From positions 1-64,000 of the forward strand of contig NZ_JAMLDY010000019.1 in assembly GCF_024211255.1 (NCBI RefSeq): 64,000 nucleotides of DNA, given 5' to 3'. The DNA comes from Sphingomonas liriopis. Its GTDB lineage: Bacteria; Pseudomonadota; Alphaproteobacteria; Sphingomonadales; Sphingomonadaceae. Made by a program: the position numbers and the translations under genes. Shown here one piece after another: positions 1 to 9,919 of this stretch (position 1 is its first letter; each line of letters begins with the position of its first letter). Under the pieces are notes generated by a model, which searched no databases, was not told where the DNA came from, and saw only the letters and a program-made list of their open reading frames with translations.

Positions 1-138
1 CTCGGCGACTTCTATCGGACCCTCCTCGCCAACGGCAAACCCAAGCGCCTCGCCATCGCCGCCCTCATGCGTAAGATCATCACCATCGCCAACGCACGCA
101 TCCGCGATGCCCTCCCACCACACCAACAACTGACTTGA
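1..138 (+). pseudogene. C-terminal end of an IS110-family transposase (cut by window edge)
   Basis: The first 45 codons read through to a TGA and contain FYRTLLANGKPKRLAIAA followed by MRKIITIANARIRD. This is the typical C-terminal signature of IS110-family (Transposase_20) transposases. Only the tail is visible, so it cannot be told whether the gene is intact to the left of the window. It is typed as pseudogene only because it is partial here. The bases after the stop, about 139-180, probably belong to the right end of the element; no target duplication or clear terminal repeat can be defined from one end. It lies upstream of, and points towards, a convergent YciE-type gene. Confidence 0.7.
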
Positions 139-193
139 TGACGAACAGGTTGGGGCTGCCGGGGGACCCTGAATGATCCCCCGAACCAAGTCC

Positions 194-712
194 TTACGCC
201 TCGACTGCCGCTTCGGCGCGGGCGTTGATGCGGCTGGTGGCGAGCTGCGAGAGCTTTTCGTCGGTCGCCTTTTCCTCGTCGAGCGTTTCTTGGAACAGCG
301 CGGCGCTCTGGGTGCGGCCGAGCTGCCTGGCCCAGGTGACGAGCGTGCCGTAGCGCGCGATCTCGTAATGCTCGACCGCCTGCGCGGCGGCGGTCAGCGC
401 GGCGTCGAGCACCGCCTTGTCGCCGACTTCGCCGGCGACTTCGTTGGCTTCCTTGATGATGCCGTCGATCGCCGGGCAAGTCGCGCCCTTGGGCTGCAGG
501 CCCTCGAGTTCGAACACGCGGCGCAGGCGCTCGATCTGCCCCTCGGTCTCGCGCAGATGCTGTTCGAAACCCTGACGCAGCTGCGTATCGGTCGCCTTCT
601 CGATCATCTTCGGCAGCGCCTTGGTGATCTGCTGCTCGGCGTAATAGACGTCCTCGAGCTGGTGGATGTACAGATCCTCGAAGGTCGCGATGTCCTTGCT
701 GAACAGGCCCAT
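194..712 (-). CDS. YciE/YciF ferroxidase-family ferritin-like protein (DUF892)
   Basis: This is a 172-residue cytoplasmic four-helix protein with no signal peptide. The N-terminal stretch EDLYIHQLEDVYYAEQQI and the later EHYEIARYGTL and ETLDEEKATDEKL blocks match the YciE/YciF (DUF892) family of ferritin-like proteins. These have conserved Glu/His residues in a putative diiron core and are linked to stress responses in enterobacteria. GGAGAA lies about 6 bases before the ATG. The gene stands alone, convergent with the transposase remnant. It is the first of five ferritin-like genes in the window; the other four (8.9-13.3 kb) are exported and belong to a different subfamily. The iron or stress role is family knowledge; nothing in the local context shows the substrate. 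Confidence 0.85.
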   Translation of the reverse strand: MGLFSKDIATFEDLYIHQLEDVYYAEQQITKALPKMIEKATDTQLRQGFEQHLRETEGQIERLRRVFELEGLQPKGATCPAIDGIIKEANEVAGEVGDKAVLDAALTAAAQAVEHYEIARYGTLVTWARQLGRTQSAALFQETLDEEKATDEKLSQLATSRINARAEAAVEA

Positions 713-879
713 GAGTGTTCTCCGTGTCGATGGTGGATGTCGCGGGGCTCAACGAGCGGCGATGCGCGCGGGTTGCGGCGAAAGGGCTTGATGCAGATCA
801 GGCGAACAGCGGCGCGAAGCCGATTGCCCGTGACGAAAACCCGGCCTAGCCTCGGGTCGACGCGGGTGGAGTAGAATCG

Positions 880-2352
880 GTGGCAGTACGGCGTTCGGTG
901 GCGTTCCTGGCGATGACCGCCATGCTGGCAGGGTGCGGTGGCGGTGGTGGCGGATCGTCGGGCGGCGCGACCGGATCGACGCCGACGCCGGGGGTGACGC
1001 CGACCCCCACCGCGGTCGCCGGCTGCAGCTTGCGCGAGCGGCAGGACTGGGTCGCGGCGCAGCTGCGCGAATGGTATCTGTTCCCCGACACGCTGCCCGC
1101 CAGCCTCGATCCGACGCCGTACAGCAGCGCCGACAGCTATCTAGACGCGCTCACCGCGACCGCGCGGTCGCAGAACAAGGATCGCTATTTCACCTATCTG
1201 ACCTCGATCGCGCAGGAGAACGCTTACTACAGCTCGGGGTCGAGCGCGGGGTTCGGCTGGCGGCTGGGGCTCGACAGCAGCGGCCGGCTGTACGTCACCG
1301 AATCGTTCGAGAATGCGCCGGCGCTGACCGCGGGCGTCGATCGCGGTGCGGAGATTCTGGCGATCGGCACGACCAGCAGCAATTTGCAGACGGTGAGCAG
1401 CCTGTACAATGCCGGCGGCAACGCGCTGAGCGATTCGCTGGGGCCGAACACGTCGGGCACCACGCGGGTCTTCCAGATCCGCGATGCGGCGGGCACGCGG
1501 ACGGTGTCGGTGACCAAGAACGACTTCACGCTGACCCCGGTCTCCAGCCGTTACGGCACGCAGATCATCACCGATGCCGGCCAGCGCTATGGCTATGTCA
1601 ACCTGCGCACCTTCATCGACACCGCCGATCCCGCGCTGCGCGACGCCTTCGCCCGGTTCAAGGCGGCGGGCATCACCAACATCGTCGTCGACCTGCGCTA
1701 CAACGGCGGCGGGCTGGTGCGCACCGCCGAGCTGATGAGCAATCTGCTCGGCGGCAACCGGTCGACGTCGGAGGTGCAGAGCTACACGACCTATCGCAGC
1801 GAGAAATCGGCGAACAACGAGACGACCTTCTTCACGCCGCAGGCGCAATCGGTCGCGGCGACGCGCATCGCCTTCATCGGCACCGGCGGGACCGCGTCGG
1901 CGAGCGAATATGTCATCAACGCCTTCATCCCCTATCTGCACGCCAACGCCGGGCTGATCGGCACCAACACTTATGGCAAGCCGGTCGGCCAGATCGCGCT
2001 CGACAAGGCGGCGTGCGACGACCGGCTGCGCGTCATCGCCTTCGCGCTGCAGAATGCGGCGCGGCAGGGTGCCTATTACAACGGCCTCGCCAATACGGTG
2101 GAGGCGAGCTGCCGCGCGGCGGACGATCTGTCCTATCCGCTCGGCGATCCGCGCGAGGCGTCGACGCGCTCGGCGCTCGACTTCCTGCAGGGCAAGAGCT
2201 GCACGCGGATCGGCGCCACCGCGAGTGCCGATGGTGCCGCGAGCACGCAAAGCCAGGCCGCGAAGGTGGCACGCGAAGAGACGATGACCGCGTTGCAGCC
2301 ATCGCCCACCGGCATGTCGACGGCGCAGCGCGAGGTGCCGGGGCTGTTCTGA
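880..2352 (+). CDS. S41 family C-terminal processing peptidase, lipoprotein
   Basis: This 490-residue protein starts at a GTG with a purine-rich GGTGGAG about 8 bases upstream. The N-terminus is a lipoprotein signal with lipobox LAGC (Cys about residue 19) followed by a run of glycines, a flexible tether. A PDZ-like segment (GAEILAIGT) is followed by the S41 core. The core has the strand IVVDLRYNGGG and the catalytic region TASASEYVINAF, in which the serine of SASE is the expected nucleophile, then GTNTYGKPVGQ, which supplies the Lys-type position. It probably acts as a membrane-anchored periplasmic tail-specific protease; its substrate is unknown. It is monocistronic, with a dispersed D-type repeat after the stop. 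Confidence 0.88.
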   Translation: MAVRRSVAFLAMTAMLAGCGGGGGGSSGGATGSTPTPGVTPTPTAVAGCSLRERQDWVAAQLREWYLFPDTLPASLDPTPYSSADSYLDALTATARSQNKDRYFTYLTSIAQENAYYSSGSSAGFGWRLGLDSSGRLYVTESFENAPALTAGVDRGAEILAIGTTSSNLQTVSSLYNAGGNALSDSLGPNTSGTTRVFQIRDAAGTRTVSVTKNDFTLTPVSSRYGTQIITDAGQRYGYVNLRTFIDTADPALRDAFARFKAAGITNIVVDLRYNGGGLVRTAELMSNLLGGNRSTSEVQSYTTYRSEKSANNETTFFTPQAQSVAATRIAFIGTGGTASASEYVINAFIPYLHANAGLIGTNTYGKPVGQIALDKAACDDRLRVIAFALQNAARQGAYYNGLANTVEASCRAADDLSYPLGDPREASTRSALDFLQGKSCTRIGATASADGAASTQSQAAKVAREETMTALQPSPTGMSTAQREVPGLF

Positions 2353-2445
2353 CCGGCTCGCCGCGGTCGACGCGTGATGACCGGAGTCGGTCCGGCTCAC
2401 CGCGGTTCGCCTGTGCGCGGATCGTCCGGGTCTCACCTGTGCTTC

Positions 2446-2472
2446 GACAGACCCGGCACGAACGGGGTGTTC
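2446..2472. repeat. Dispersed repeat family D, degenerate copy
   Basis: This spacer segment resembles the short repeat TTCGACAGGCTCAGCACGAA found at several other places in the window (near 17.94, 23.28, 23.34, 27.21, 35.70, 35.75 and 45.21 kb). This copy is imperfect (TTCGACAGACCCGGCACGAA). Confidence 0.5.
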
Positions 2473-2499
2473 GACGTCATCCCGTGCTAGGCGCCATAC

Positions 2500-3258
2500 A
2501 TGCTCCATGATCCGCTGTTCCTCATCGTCGCCGCGGCGGCGGTGATCCTCGTCGGGCTCGCCAAGGGCGGGCTGTCGGGGCTGGGTGCGCTCGGCACGCC
2601 GCTGCTCGCGCTCGCCGTCTCGCCCGTCGTCGCGGCGGCGATCCTGCTTCCCATCCTGCTCGTCCAGGATGCGGTGAGCGTGTGGGCGTTCCGGCGGACG
2701 TGGGACGGCTGGGTGATCGGCTGGATGCTGCCCGGCGCGCTGATCGGCATCGCCGGCGGCTGGGCGTTCGCGGCGGTGCTGCCGGCGCCGGCGGTGATGG
2801 CGATGCTGGGCGCGATCACGCTGACGTTCGGGCTGTGGCGGCTGTGGATCGAGCGCGGCGGGCGGATCGTCGCGGCCTCCACCTCGCCCGGCTGGGTCGG
2901 CAGCCTGGTCGGCGTCGGCATGGGCTTCGCCAGCCAGATCGCGCATGCCGGCGGGCCGCCGTTCCAGATGTGGGTGGCGCCGCGCAAGCTGCCGCACGAG
3001 CGCTTCGTCGGCACCGGCGCGATCCTGTTCGCCATCGTCAACTGGGCGAAGGTGCCGGCCTATCTGGCGCTCGGCGCCTTCGATCGCGCCACGCTGACCG
3101 CGTCGGCGGCGCTGCTGCCGCTGGCGATCCTCTCGACGCTGGCGGGGGTGTGGATCATCCGGCGGATGAGCCCGCAGCGCTTCTACGTCGTCGTCTATAC
3201 GCTGATGGTGCTGCTCGGTGCGAAGCTGGTGTGGGACGGCGTGACGATTTGGCTGTAG
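2500..3258 (+). CDS. TauE/SafE family permease (sulfite exporter family)
   Basis: This is a 252-residue, strongly hydrophobic membrane protein with about seven or eight predicted transmembrane stretches. It has the family's repeated glycine-rich openings, for example VGLAKGGLSGLGALGTPLLAL near the N-terminus and VGVGMGFASQIAHAGGPPFQ near the middle, which mark the two internal repeats of TauE/SafE (DUF81) permeases. Members export or import sulfite, sulfonates or other organic anions; the substrate here cannot be read from the sequence and there is no sulfur gene alongside. It precedes the PhnA-type gene by 31 bases and could share a transcript with it and ung. Confidence 0.87.
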   Translation: MLHDPLFLIVAAAAVILVGLAKGGLSGLGALGTPLLALAVSPVVAAAILLPILLVQDAVSVWAFRRTWDGWVIGWMLPGALIGIAGGWAFAAVLPAPAVMAMLGAITLTFGLWRLWIERGGRIVAASTSPGWVGSLVGVGMGFASQIAHAGGPPFQMWVAPRKLPHERFVGTGAILFAIVNWAKVPAYLALGAFDRATLTASAALLPLAILSTLAGVWIIRRMSPQRFYVVVYTLMVLLGAKLVWDGVTIWL

Positions 3259-3289
3259 GGCGGCGGCGTAATGAGACGAGGACCGACGG

Positions 3290-3598
3290 ATGCAGGATGA
3301 CGACAGCTTCGTGTACGACGAGGCAAGCGGCGAGTGGATCAGCGCCGCCGACGCCGCGGCGGCGGGCGTGGACGGCGACGGCGCGGTCGAGGTGCGCGAC
3401 GCGGTCGGTAACCTGCTCGCCGATGGCGACCAGGTGACGCTCATCAAGGACCTGACCGTCAAGGGCGCCGGGCAGACGCTGAAGCGCGGCACGCTCATCA
3501 AGAGCATCCGGCTGACCGGCGACGCGCAGGAGATCGACTGCAAGTTCGACGGCATCAAGGGACTGGTGCTGCGCGCCGAATTCGTGCGCAAGCGCTGA
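3290..3598 (+). CDS. PhnA/YjdM-type protein lacking the N-terminal zinc ribbon
   Basis: This 102-residue protein matches the C-terminal PhnA domain, with [25 protein letters not shown], the GTLIKSIRL strand and a final [20 protein letters not shown]. coli YjdM (PhnA) begins with a Cys4 zinc ribbon (CxxC...CxxC). Here the first 25 residues ([15 protein letters not shown]) keep the shape of that segment but have no cysteine pairs, so the metal site is lost. The name PhnA reflects an old link with phosphonate utilisation that is not supported functionally; no phosphonate genes are nearby. It ends one base before the ung start, implying translational coupling. Confidence 0.8.
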   Translation: MQDDDSFVYDEASGEWISAADAAAAGVDGDGAVEVRDAVGNLLADGDQVTLIKDLTVKGAGQTLKRGTLIKSIRLTGDAQEIDCKFDGIKGLVLRAEFVRKR

Positions 3599-3599
3599 C

Positions 3600-4298
3600 G
3601 TGAGCGTGGCGGCGATCGACCCGAGCTGGCGCGCGGCGCTCGATCCGGTGCTGGCCGGCGAGCCGATGGCGCGGCTGCACGACTTTCTCGTCGCGGAAAA
3701 GGCGGCGGGGAAGACAGTGCTGCCCCATTCGCGCGACTGGTTCCGGGCGCTGGAGCTGACGCCGCTCGACGCGGTGCGGATCGTCATCCTCGGGCAGGAC
3801 CCCTATCACGGGCCGGGGCAGGCGCATGGTCTCAGCTTCTCGGTGCGCCCCGGCGTCGCGGTGCCGCCGTCGCTGCGCAACATCTACAAGGAGCTGCACG
3901 ACGATTGCGGCATCGCGCCCGCCGGCCACGGCCATCTGGAGCATTGGGCGCGCCAGGGGGTGCTGCTGCTCAACAGCGTACTGACCGTTGAACAGGGCCG
4001 CGCCGCCTCGCATGCGGCACGCGGGTGGGAGGCGTTCACCGACGCGGTCGTCCATGCCGTCGCCGACCGGCCGGAGCCCAGCGTGTTCCTGCTGTGGGGC
4101 GCGCATGCGCAGAAGAAGGCGGGGTTCGTCCGCGACGTGCAGGCGGGCGGCCACCATCTGGTACTGCGCGCGCCGCATCCCTCGCCGCTGTCCGCGCATA
4201 AGGGCTGGTTCGGCAGCCGGCCGTTCAGCCAAGCGAACGCGTTTCTGGCGGCACATGGCCGGGGAACGATCGACTGGACATTGCCGGCGGCGGTGTGA
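3600..4298 (+). CDS. ung: Uracil-DNA glycosylase
   Basis: This 232-residue family 1 UDG removes uracil from DNA in base excision repair. The water-activating motif GQDPYH is present (Asp about residue 67), followed by GQAHGLSF, the LLLNSVLTV strand and the C-terminal [18 protein letters not shown] loop that holds the catalytic histidine and the DNA-intercalating region. Length is normal for the family. The start is GTG, one base after the stop of the upstream PhnA-type gene. An ATG-initiated version would delete conserved N-terminal sequence. A strong hairpin without a T-tract follows the stop at 4308-4331. Confidence 0.96.
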   Translation: MSVAAIDPSWRAALDPVLAGEPMARLHDFLVAEKAAGKTVLPHSRDWFRALELTPLDAVRIVILGQDPYHGPGQAHGLSFSVRPGVAVPPSLRNIYKELHDDCGIAPAGHGHLEHWARQGVLLLNSVLTVEQGRAASHAARGWEAFTDAVVHAVADRPEPSVFLLWGAHAQKKAGFVRDVQAGGHHLVLRAPHPSPLSAHKGWFGSRPFSQANAFLAAHGRGTIDWTLPAAV

Positions 4299-4307
4299 TC
4301 GTCTGTA

Positions 4308-4331
4308 GTGAGCCGTCTTGCGACGGCTCAC
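4308..4331 (+). terminator. Hairpin just after ung
   Basis: A perfect 10 bp stem (GTGAGCCGTC / GACGGCTCAC) with a 4-base loop starts ten bases after the ung stop. There is no T-run, so intrinsic termination is only possible, not clear. Confidence 0.45.
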
Positions 4332-4425
4332 CGTTCAGAGATCTGGGGCCAACTGCAACCCGGCAGATCACCCACCTCGTTTTCGGAGAGGTGTAGCCGT
4401 TCAGAGATCGGGGACCAACCGCAAC
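4331..4425. repeat. Two imperfect 29-base direct repeats in the ung-small protein spacer
   Basis: CCGTTCAGAGATC at 4331 and again at 4397 starts two 29-base units that differ at three positions and are offset by 66 bases. Between them is a hairpin CACCTC/GAGGTG. The whole spacer 4332-4560 is less GC-rich than its surroundings. A 12-base inverted repeat (CATGCCGTCATT at 4425-4436, AATGACGGCATG at 4503-4514) lies further on. No convincing protein is encoded, so it may be a remnant of a mobile element or an RNA gene. Confidence 0.5.
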
Positions 4426-4556
4426 ATGCCGTCATTGCTGACTCGATCTGCCGCACAGAAGCGGCGATCCATCATCTAACAACAGCAAGCGCAGTTTTCA
4501 ATAATGACGGCATGGGCATGTTGACGTCATTGAAACATTGCCTTAGCGCTATGTAA

Positions 4557-4586
4557 CCAGAGGCGTCTTGGAAGAGACGCCTCTGG
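4557..4586. other. Perfect 12 bp hairpin upstream of the small protein gene
   Basis: CCAGAGGCGTCT and AGACGCCTCTGG form a perfect stem around a 6-base loop. No T-tract follows. It could close a transcript coming through the 4.3-4.55 kb spacer or belong to a structured RNA. Confidence 0.45.
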
Positions 4587-4652
4587 CCTTGAGGCAGTCG
4601 CCCACCTCGTGCGTTGCTACGCGAGATGGCCAATAGGGACCCTCCTTCTTCG

Positions 4653-4679
4653 GGTCAACGCGTGTGGCTGGCGTTGACC
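4653..4679. promoter_or_regulatory. 9 bp inverted repeat before the 54-residue gene
   Basis: GGTCAACGC (4653-4661) and GCGTTGACC (4671-4679) are perfect inverted copies separated by 9 bases. They end five bases before the Shine-Dalgarno GGAAGGA (4684-4690) of the small gene. This could be a repressor operator or an RNA hairpin in the leader. Confidence 0.45.
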
Positions 4680-4695
4680 GTCTGGAAGGAAAACA

Positions 4696-4860
4696 ATGAC
4701 CAAGCCCATCGGTACGACCGCACGCACCGGCGAAACCTGCCCCGAGTTCGGCGTGTGGAAGCCGGCAAACGGTTCGACCACTGCTCCGATCGCCAAGGGC
4801 AATCGGATGCCGCCCTATAACGGCAGTGCGACGATCTGGACGTTGATGCGATACGCATAA
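4696..4860 (+). CDS. 54-residue small protein, YjzC-like in pattern
   Basis: The ATG has an excellent GGAAGGA ribosome site 5 bases upstream and the frame runs 54 codons to TAA, followed by a hairpin terminator at 4875-4902. The protein has the pattern TGETCPEFGVW, then APIAKGNRMPPY and a final WTLMRYA. The order TGE-x-x-P-x-x-G-x-W, then K-G-x-x-x-P-P, then W-x-L recalls the small YjzC-type proteins of unknown function. That match is from memory of the pattern and is tentative. There is no signal peptide or membrane segment and only one cysteine. A leader inverted repeat and its own terminator indicate an independently regulated transcript. Confidence 0.6.
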   Translation: MTKPIGTTARTGETCPEFGVWKPANGSTTAPIAKGNRMPPYNGSATIWTLMRYA

Positions 4861-4874
4861 CGTCGACGAAATCG

Positions 4875-4902
4875 GGGCCGGCGGAGTAATTCGCCGGCCC
4901 TT
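4875..4902 (+). terminator. Hairpin terminator of the small protein gene
   Basis: GGGCCGGCG and CGCCGGCCC form a 9 bp GC stem with an 8-base loop 14 bases after the stop codon, followed by only a short TT. Confidence 0.5.
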
Positions 4903-4982
4903 CGATCGTCCATGCGATGATCGATTTTGAATCCTTAACCGCGTTGGTGATCGCTTTTGTACGCCAATGAATGGTTTTCGAT

Positions 4983-6548
4983 CTACATGGCGTTGAATGA
5001 CGGTGTTTCGAACAAGCCGGGCAGCATGTCGGCCTGTTCGTTGGCTTCGCGCTGGATGATGATACGCACCGCGTCTTCCATCGCGGTGATTTCGGCGTCG
5101 GTCAGTTCACCAAATTCGTCGCGCTTGCGGTTCGCCAGTCGTCCGCCATTCTGCATGCACAATTTGACGAACAGCGAGGCGCGACGATCGGGCATGTCGA
5201 CGATCGCGTCGATCGCGTCGATCGCGGCATCGAAGATCGACACGAACTGCAATTCGTCGCGCAGGTCCTTGTGCACCGTATCGATGACCCGGTCGTGCAG
5301 ATATTCGGCGAACAACGTGGCATCGAAATAGCGGTAGAGATCGGCGGTATCGTTGCCGACGGCGATCGTCTGGTCGCCATTCCACTGCCAGTCGATATGC
5401 TTGAGCAATGGCGTCGAGAAGGATTCGAGCACCTCGTCATAGGAGCGCTGGTCGCGGGCGATTGCGGCGGACACCGGAAAGATCACGCCGGACGGGCTGA
5501 AACCAGTGCGCGCCAGCACATGATGCATCAGGAACCGATGGATGCGGCCGTTACCGTCCTCGAACGGATGGATGAAGACGAAGGCGAAGGCGATCACCGC
5601 GGCGGCGACGACGGGATCGAGGTCGTCGATCAACCGGTCGATCGACGTGCTCCAGCCGCGCATCAGCGATCCGACGTCCTCGGGGCGGGGGCAGATGAAG
5701 TGCACCTCTTCGCGGAAACCGGCGGTCGTCGATCCGACGAAATTCTGGAAATCGCGATAGTCGTCCGCGGCATAGCGCGGATCGACGATCTGGTTCTGCA
5801 ACGCGAGGATCGCGGCCTTGCGCTGCGGATCGAACCGGTCGGCCGACCGCAGCGCGGCGACGAACCGGCCCGCCTTGCCCGGCGTCGGGGTTTCGCCCTC
5901 GATCGCGAAGGAGGACCGGGTTTCCTTGGTGTAGAGGTAACTGATCGCGCGCGCGAGCGTGGCGGGATCGTAGCGGTCGAGCAGGCGCCGCGCCTCCGCA
6001 TCGACGTGCGCCCCGCGCAATTCCTCCAGCCGCTGGGTACGGCGGACGGTGGGGCAGAAATCGCGTCCGCCGAGCAGATTGTCGACGACCCGGTGGCGCG
6101 GCGAATTGCGCCGCGCGGCGACGATGTGACGGTTCGGATCGAGCGCGTCGACGTAGGGACCGCCCCGCACGTCGTCGAGGTCGAGGCGTTCGCCGGTGAA
6201 GGTTTCATACAGGAACCAGGCGCGCCGGCTGAAACTGCCGGTCGGTTCGTCCTGCACCCACAGGCGGATGGGGTCGGGGCCCAGCACCTTGAAGGCGGCG
6301 ACCAATATGCGCAGATCGGCCGGTTCGTGGCGCAGCGCGAAACGCAGGTGCGCGCGCAGGTCCGACGGATCGTTCAGATAAGAGCGACCGTAATATTCAA
6401 CCGTCCGGGTGCCGTAGACCTCGGTCCGGCGTGCGCCGGACACGACATAGCTTTCGACATACGGCCGCGGCACGCGCAGGCCCAGCGTCTGCCGCAGCCA
6501 GAGGTGGCCGATCGCCTGTCGGTCATCGTGAGAAAGGGCGTCGGCCAT
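4983..6548 (-). CDS. Fic family protein (probable AMPylase) with internal inhibitory helix
   Basis: This 521-residue protein carries the canonical Fic motif HPFEDGNGRIHR at about residues 327-338. The histidine, the acidic position, the GNGR loop and the last Arg are all intact, so it should be able to transfer AMP (or a related nucleotide moiety) from NTP to target hydroxyls. A match to the inhibitory-helix consensus (S/T)xxxE(G/N) is found as SFAIEG at about 213-218, N-terminal to the Fic core, which fits a class II self-inhibited Fic. No separate antitoxin gene lies beside it. The first 160 residues and the last 100 are not assigned. A palindrome overlaps the leader (6553-6570) and no Shine-Dalgarno is visible. 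It sits between a small-protein gene and thiC. Confidence 0.88.
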   Translation of the reverse strand: MADALSHDDRQAIGHLWLRQTLGLRVPRPYVESYVVSGARRTEVYGTRTVEYYGRSYLNDPSDLRAHLRFALRHEPADLRILVAAFKVLGPDPIRLWVQDEPTGSFSRRAWFLYETFTGERLDLDDVRGGPYVDALDPNRHIVAARRNSPRHRVVDNLLGGRDFCPTVRRTQRLEELRGAHVDAEARRLLDRYDPATLARAISYLYTKETRSSFAIEGETPTPGKAGRFVAALRSADRFDPQRKAAILALQNQIVDPRYAADDYRDFQNFVGSTTAGFREEVHFICPRPEDVGSLMRGWSTSIDRLIDDLDPVVAAAVIAFAFVFIHPFEDGNGRIHRFLMHHVLARTGFSPSGVIFPVSAAIARDQRSYDEVLESFSTPLLKHIDWQWNGDQTIAVGNDTADLYRYFDATLFAEYLHDRVIDTVHKDLRDELQFVSIFDAAIDAIDAIVDMPDRRASLFVKLCMQNGGRLANRKRDEFGELTDAEITAMEDAVRIIIQREANEQADMLPGLFETPSFNAM

Positions 6549-6552
6549 GCAA

Positions 6553-6570
6553 AAACCGTTACCACGGTTT
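6553..6570 (-). promoter_or_regulatory. Operator-like palindrome immediately upstream of the Fic gene
   Basis: AAACCGT and ACGGTTT form a perfect 7 bp inverted repeat with a 4-base spacer, five bases from the Fic start codon. A related half-site GGTAAACGTTT lies a few bases further upstream (about 6574-6584). This arrangement suits binding of an HTH regulator and autorepression; the regulator is not encoded in the window as far as can be seen. Confidence 0.5.
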
Positions 6571-6608
6571 AAAAACGTTTACCAACGCCCTCTCTTTTCA
6601 AAAAACGG

Positions 6609-8652
<2,044 letters not shown>

Positions 8653-8747
8653 GCGTCGGGTTGTACGCGGTTCATCAGGATGCGCCAACCTAATTCCTCG
8701 ACCAGCAGAGCAGAGGGGGCGCGTTACCCCGCTGCCCAACACCCTTC

Positions 8748-8852
8748 GTCACCCCGGACTTGTTCCGGGGTCCACTGTTCCGCGAGCGTGAAGGCAGAGC
8801 CTCTTGTCCGGCGCGTGCGGCCCGGTCGACCCCGGAACAAGTCCGGGGTGAC
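8748..8852. repeat. Dispersed palindromic element family A, copy 1
   Basis: This 105 bp element opens with GTCACCCCGGACTTGTTCC and closes with the inverse, giving about 28 bp terminal inverted repeats around a variable centre that contains GCCTCTTGTCC. It starts 35 bases after the stop of the first ferritin-like gene (minus strand). Confidence 0.9.
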
Positions 8853-8887
8853 GGGGAGTTGGGGCGAAGGGGGGCTCCCCCGCGAGG

Positions 8888-9871
8888 TCAGCCGCTCGCG
8901 GCGCTCGTCCGGATGTTGCCGTTGATGCCCGAGGGGAAGAAGCCGCCGGAGCCGACCGCGGCCTTGTTGAGGTAGACGACGTTGAGCACCTGGCCGGTCG
9001 AGCGGCTGTAGACGATGCCGTTGGTGTCGGTCGGCACGATGTTGGCCGTCGTCGCGTCGCCGATGCCCTGGTCGATGTCGGTGCCGCCGTCGAGCGTGTC
9101 GCGCGCGTCGGAGATCAGGCGCGCGTTGGTCAGGATCGTGTTGGCGTCGATGCCCTTGCGGTAGAGGACCGAGCGGATGAGGCCGGCATGATAGCTTTCG
9201 GCGGCGAGGATGCCGGCGGCGGCCTCGATATAGGTCTTGTTGCCGAGGACGGGGGCGGCGCCCTTGTAGGCGGAGACGCCGACATCCTCGAACAGATAGG
9301 CGCCGAGCAGGAAGCTGACGTCGTCGGCATAGGGGTTGAACGTGCCGCTGGGCCCGACGACGCCGGCGGCGCGCGCGGCGGCGGTGAAGGCGCCGGTCGC
9401 GTCGCCGGCGATGTTGATCGCCGGCATCGCCACCGCCGCGCTGCCGAGCACGGTGCGCAGGAAGGTGACGTGCTGTGCCTCGTCCAGCGCGATCTCGCGC
9501 GCATATTGCGCGACGAGCGGATCGGAGAAGGGCACCTGCGCGCCGCCGGTCACGGTGCCGGCGGTGCCGACGCCGGTGGTGAGCCCGGCGGCGAGCGCCT
9601 GGCCGAAGGCGGCGAAGCTGTAGAATTGCGCCTCGAGATATTCGAGGTTGAGCGCGAAGTTGAGCACGTCGCCGTCGGCGGCGATCGAGGTCGCGGTGGC
9701 CGACGGCGTCGGGGTCGGCGTCGCGGTGCCGTTGTCGCCGCCGCAGGCGGCGAGCAGCGACAGCGTACCGGCCGAGGCGGCGGCGCCACCGGCATAGCGG
9801 AGGAAATTGCGGCGTTCGGCGCGGCGGGCGGCGATCGCGTCGAGGACGGTGTCGGTAGGCAGGTCGGTCAT
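8888..9871 (-). CDS. Exported ferritin-like diiron protein, lipoprotein form (array member 1)
   Basis: This 327-residue protein begins with a twin-arginine type signal (ERRNFLRYAGG, Arg pair about 20-21) whose hydrophobic stretch ends in a lipobox LAAC (Cys about 43), followed by a TPTPTP linker. The ferritin-like domain has putative diiron ligands in the usual order: NLEYLEAQFY (Glu 77/80), DEAQH (Glu 131, His 134), FEDVG (Glu 195) and ESYH (Glu 225, His 228). It resembles the Ferritin_2 (PF13668) group, which includes Rds1 and plant desiccation-related PCC13-62. The C-terminus carries the array signature: NIVPTDTNG, QVLNVVYLN and GGFFPSG. It is the last gene of the array in the direction of transcription, 48 bases after member 2. 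Confidence 0.85.
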   Translation of the reverse strand: MTDLPTDTVLDAIAARRAERRNFLRYAGGAAASAGTLSLLAACGGDNGTATPTPTPSATATSIAADGDVLNFALNLEYLEAQFYSFAAFGQALAAGLTTGVGTAGTVTGGAQVPFSDPLVAQYAREIALDEAQHVTFLRTVLGSAAVAMPAINIAGDATGAFTAAARAAGVVGPSGTFNPYADDVSFLLGAYLFEDVGVSAYKGAAPVLGNKTYIEAAAGILAAESYHAGLIRSVLYRKGIDANTILTNARLISDARDTLDGGTDIDQGIGDATTANIVPTDTNGIVYSRSTGQVLNVVYLNKAAVGSGGFFPSGINGNIRTSAASG

Positions 9872-9919
9872 CGGGTCAAATCCCCAGGATATCGGTCAAA
9901 ACGCGCGGGCGGCGAGGGA

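Noticed and set aside
1141..3591. An 816-codon open frame antisense to the S41, TauE and PhnA-type genes
   Set aside because: It spans three real genes and intergenic DNA in the other direction and has low-complexity composition.
4308..4556. An 82-codon frame in the ung-Fic spacer
   Set aside because: It runs through hairpins and direct repeats, has no ribosome site and no protein-like pattern.
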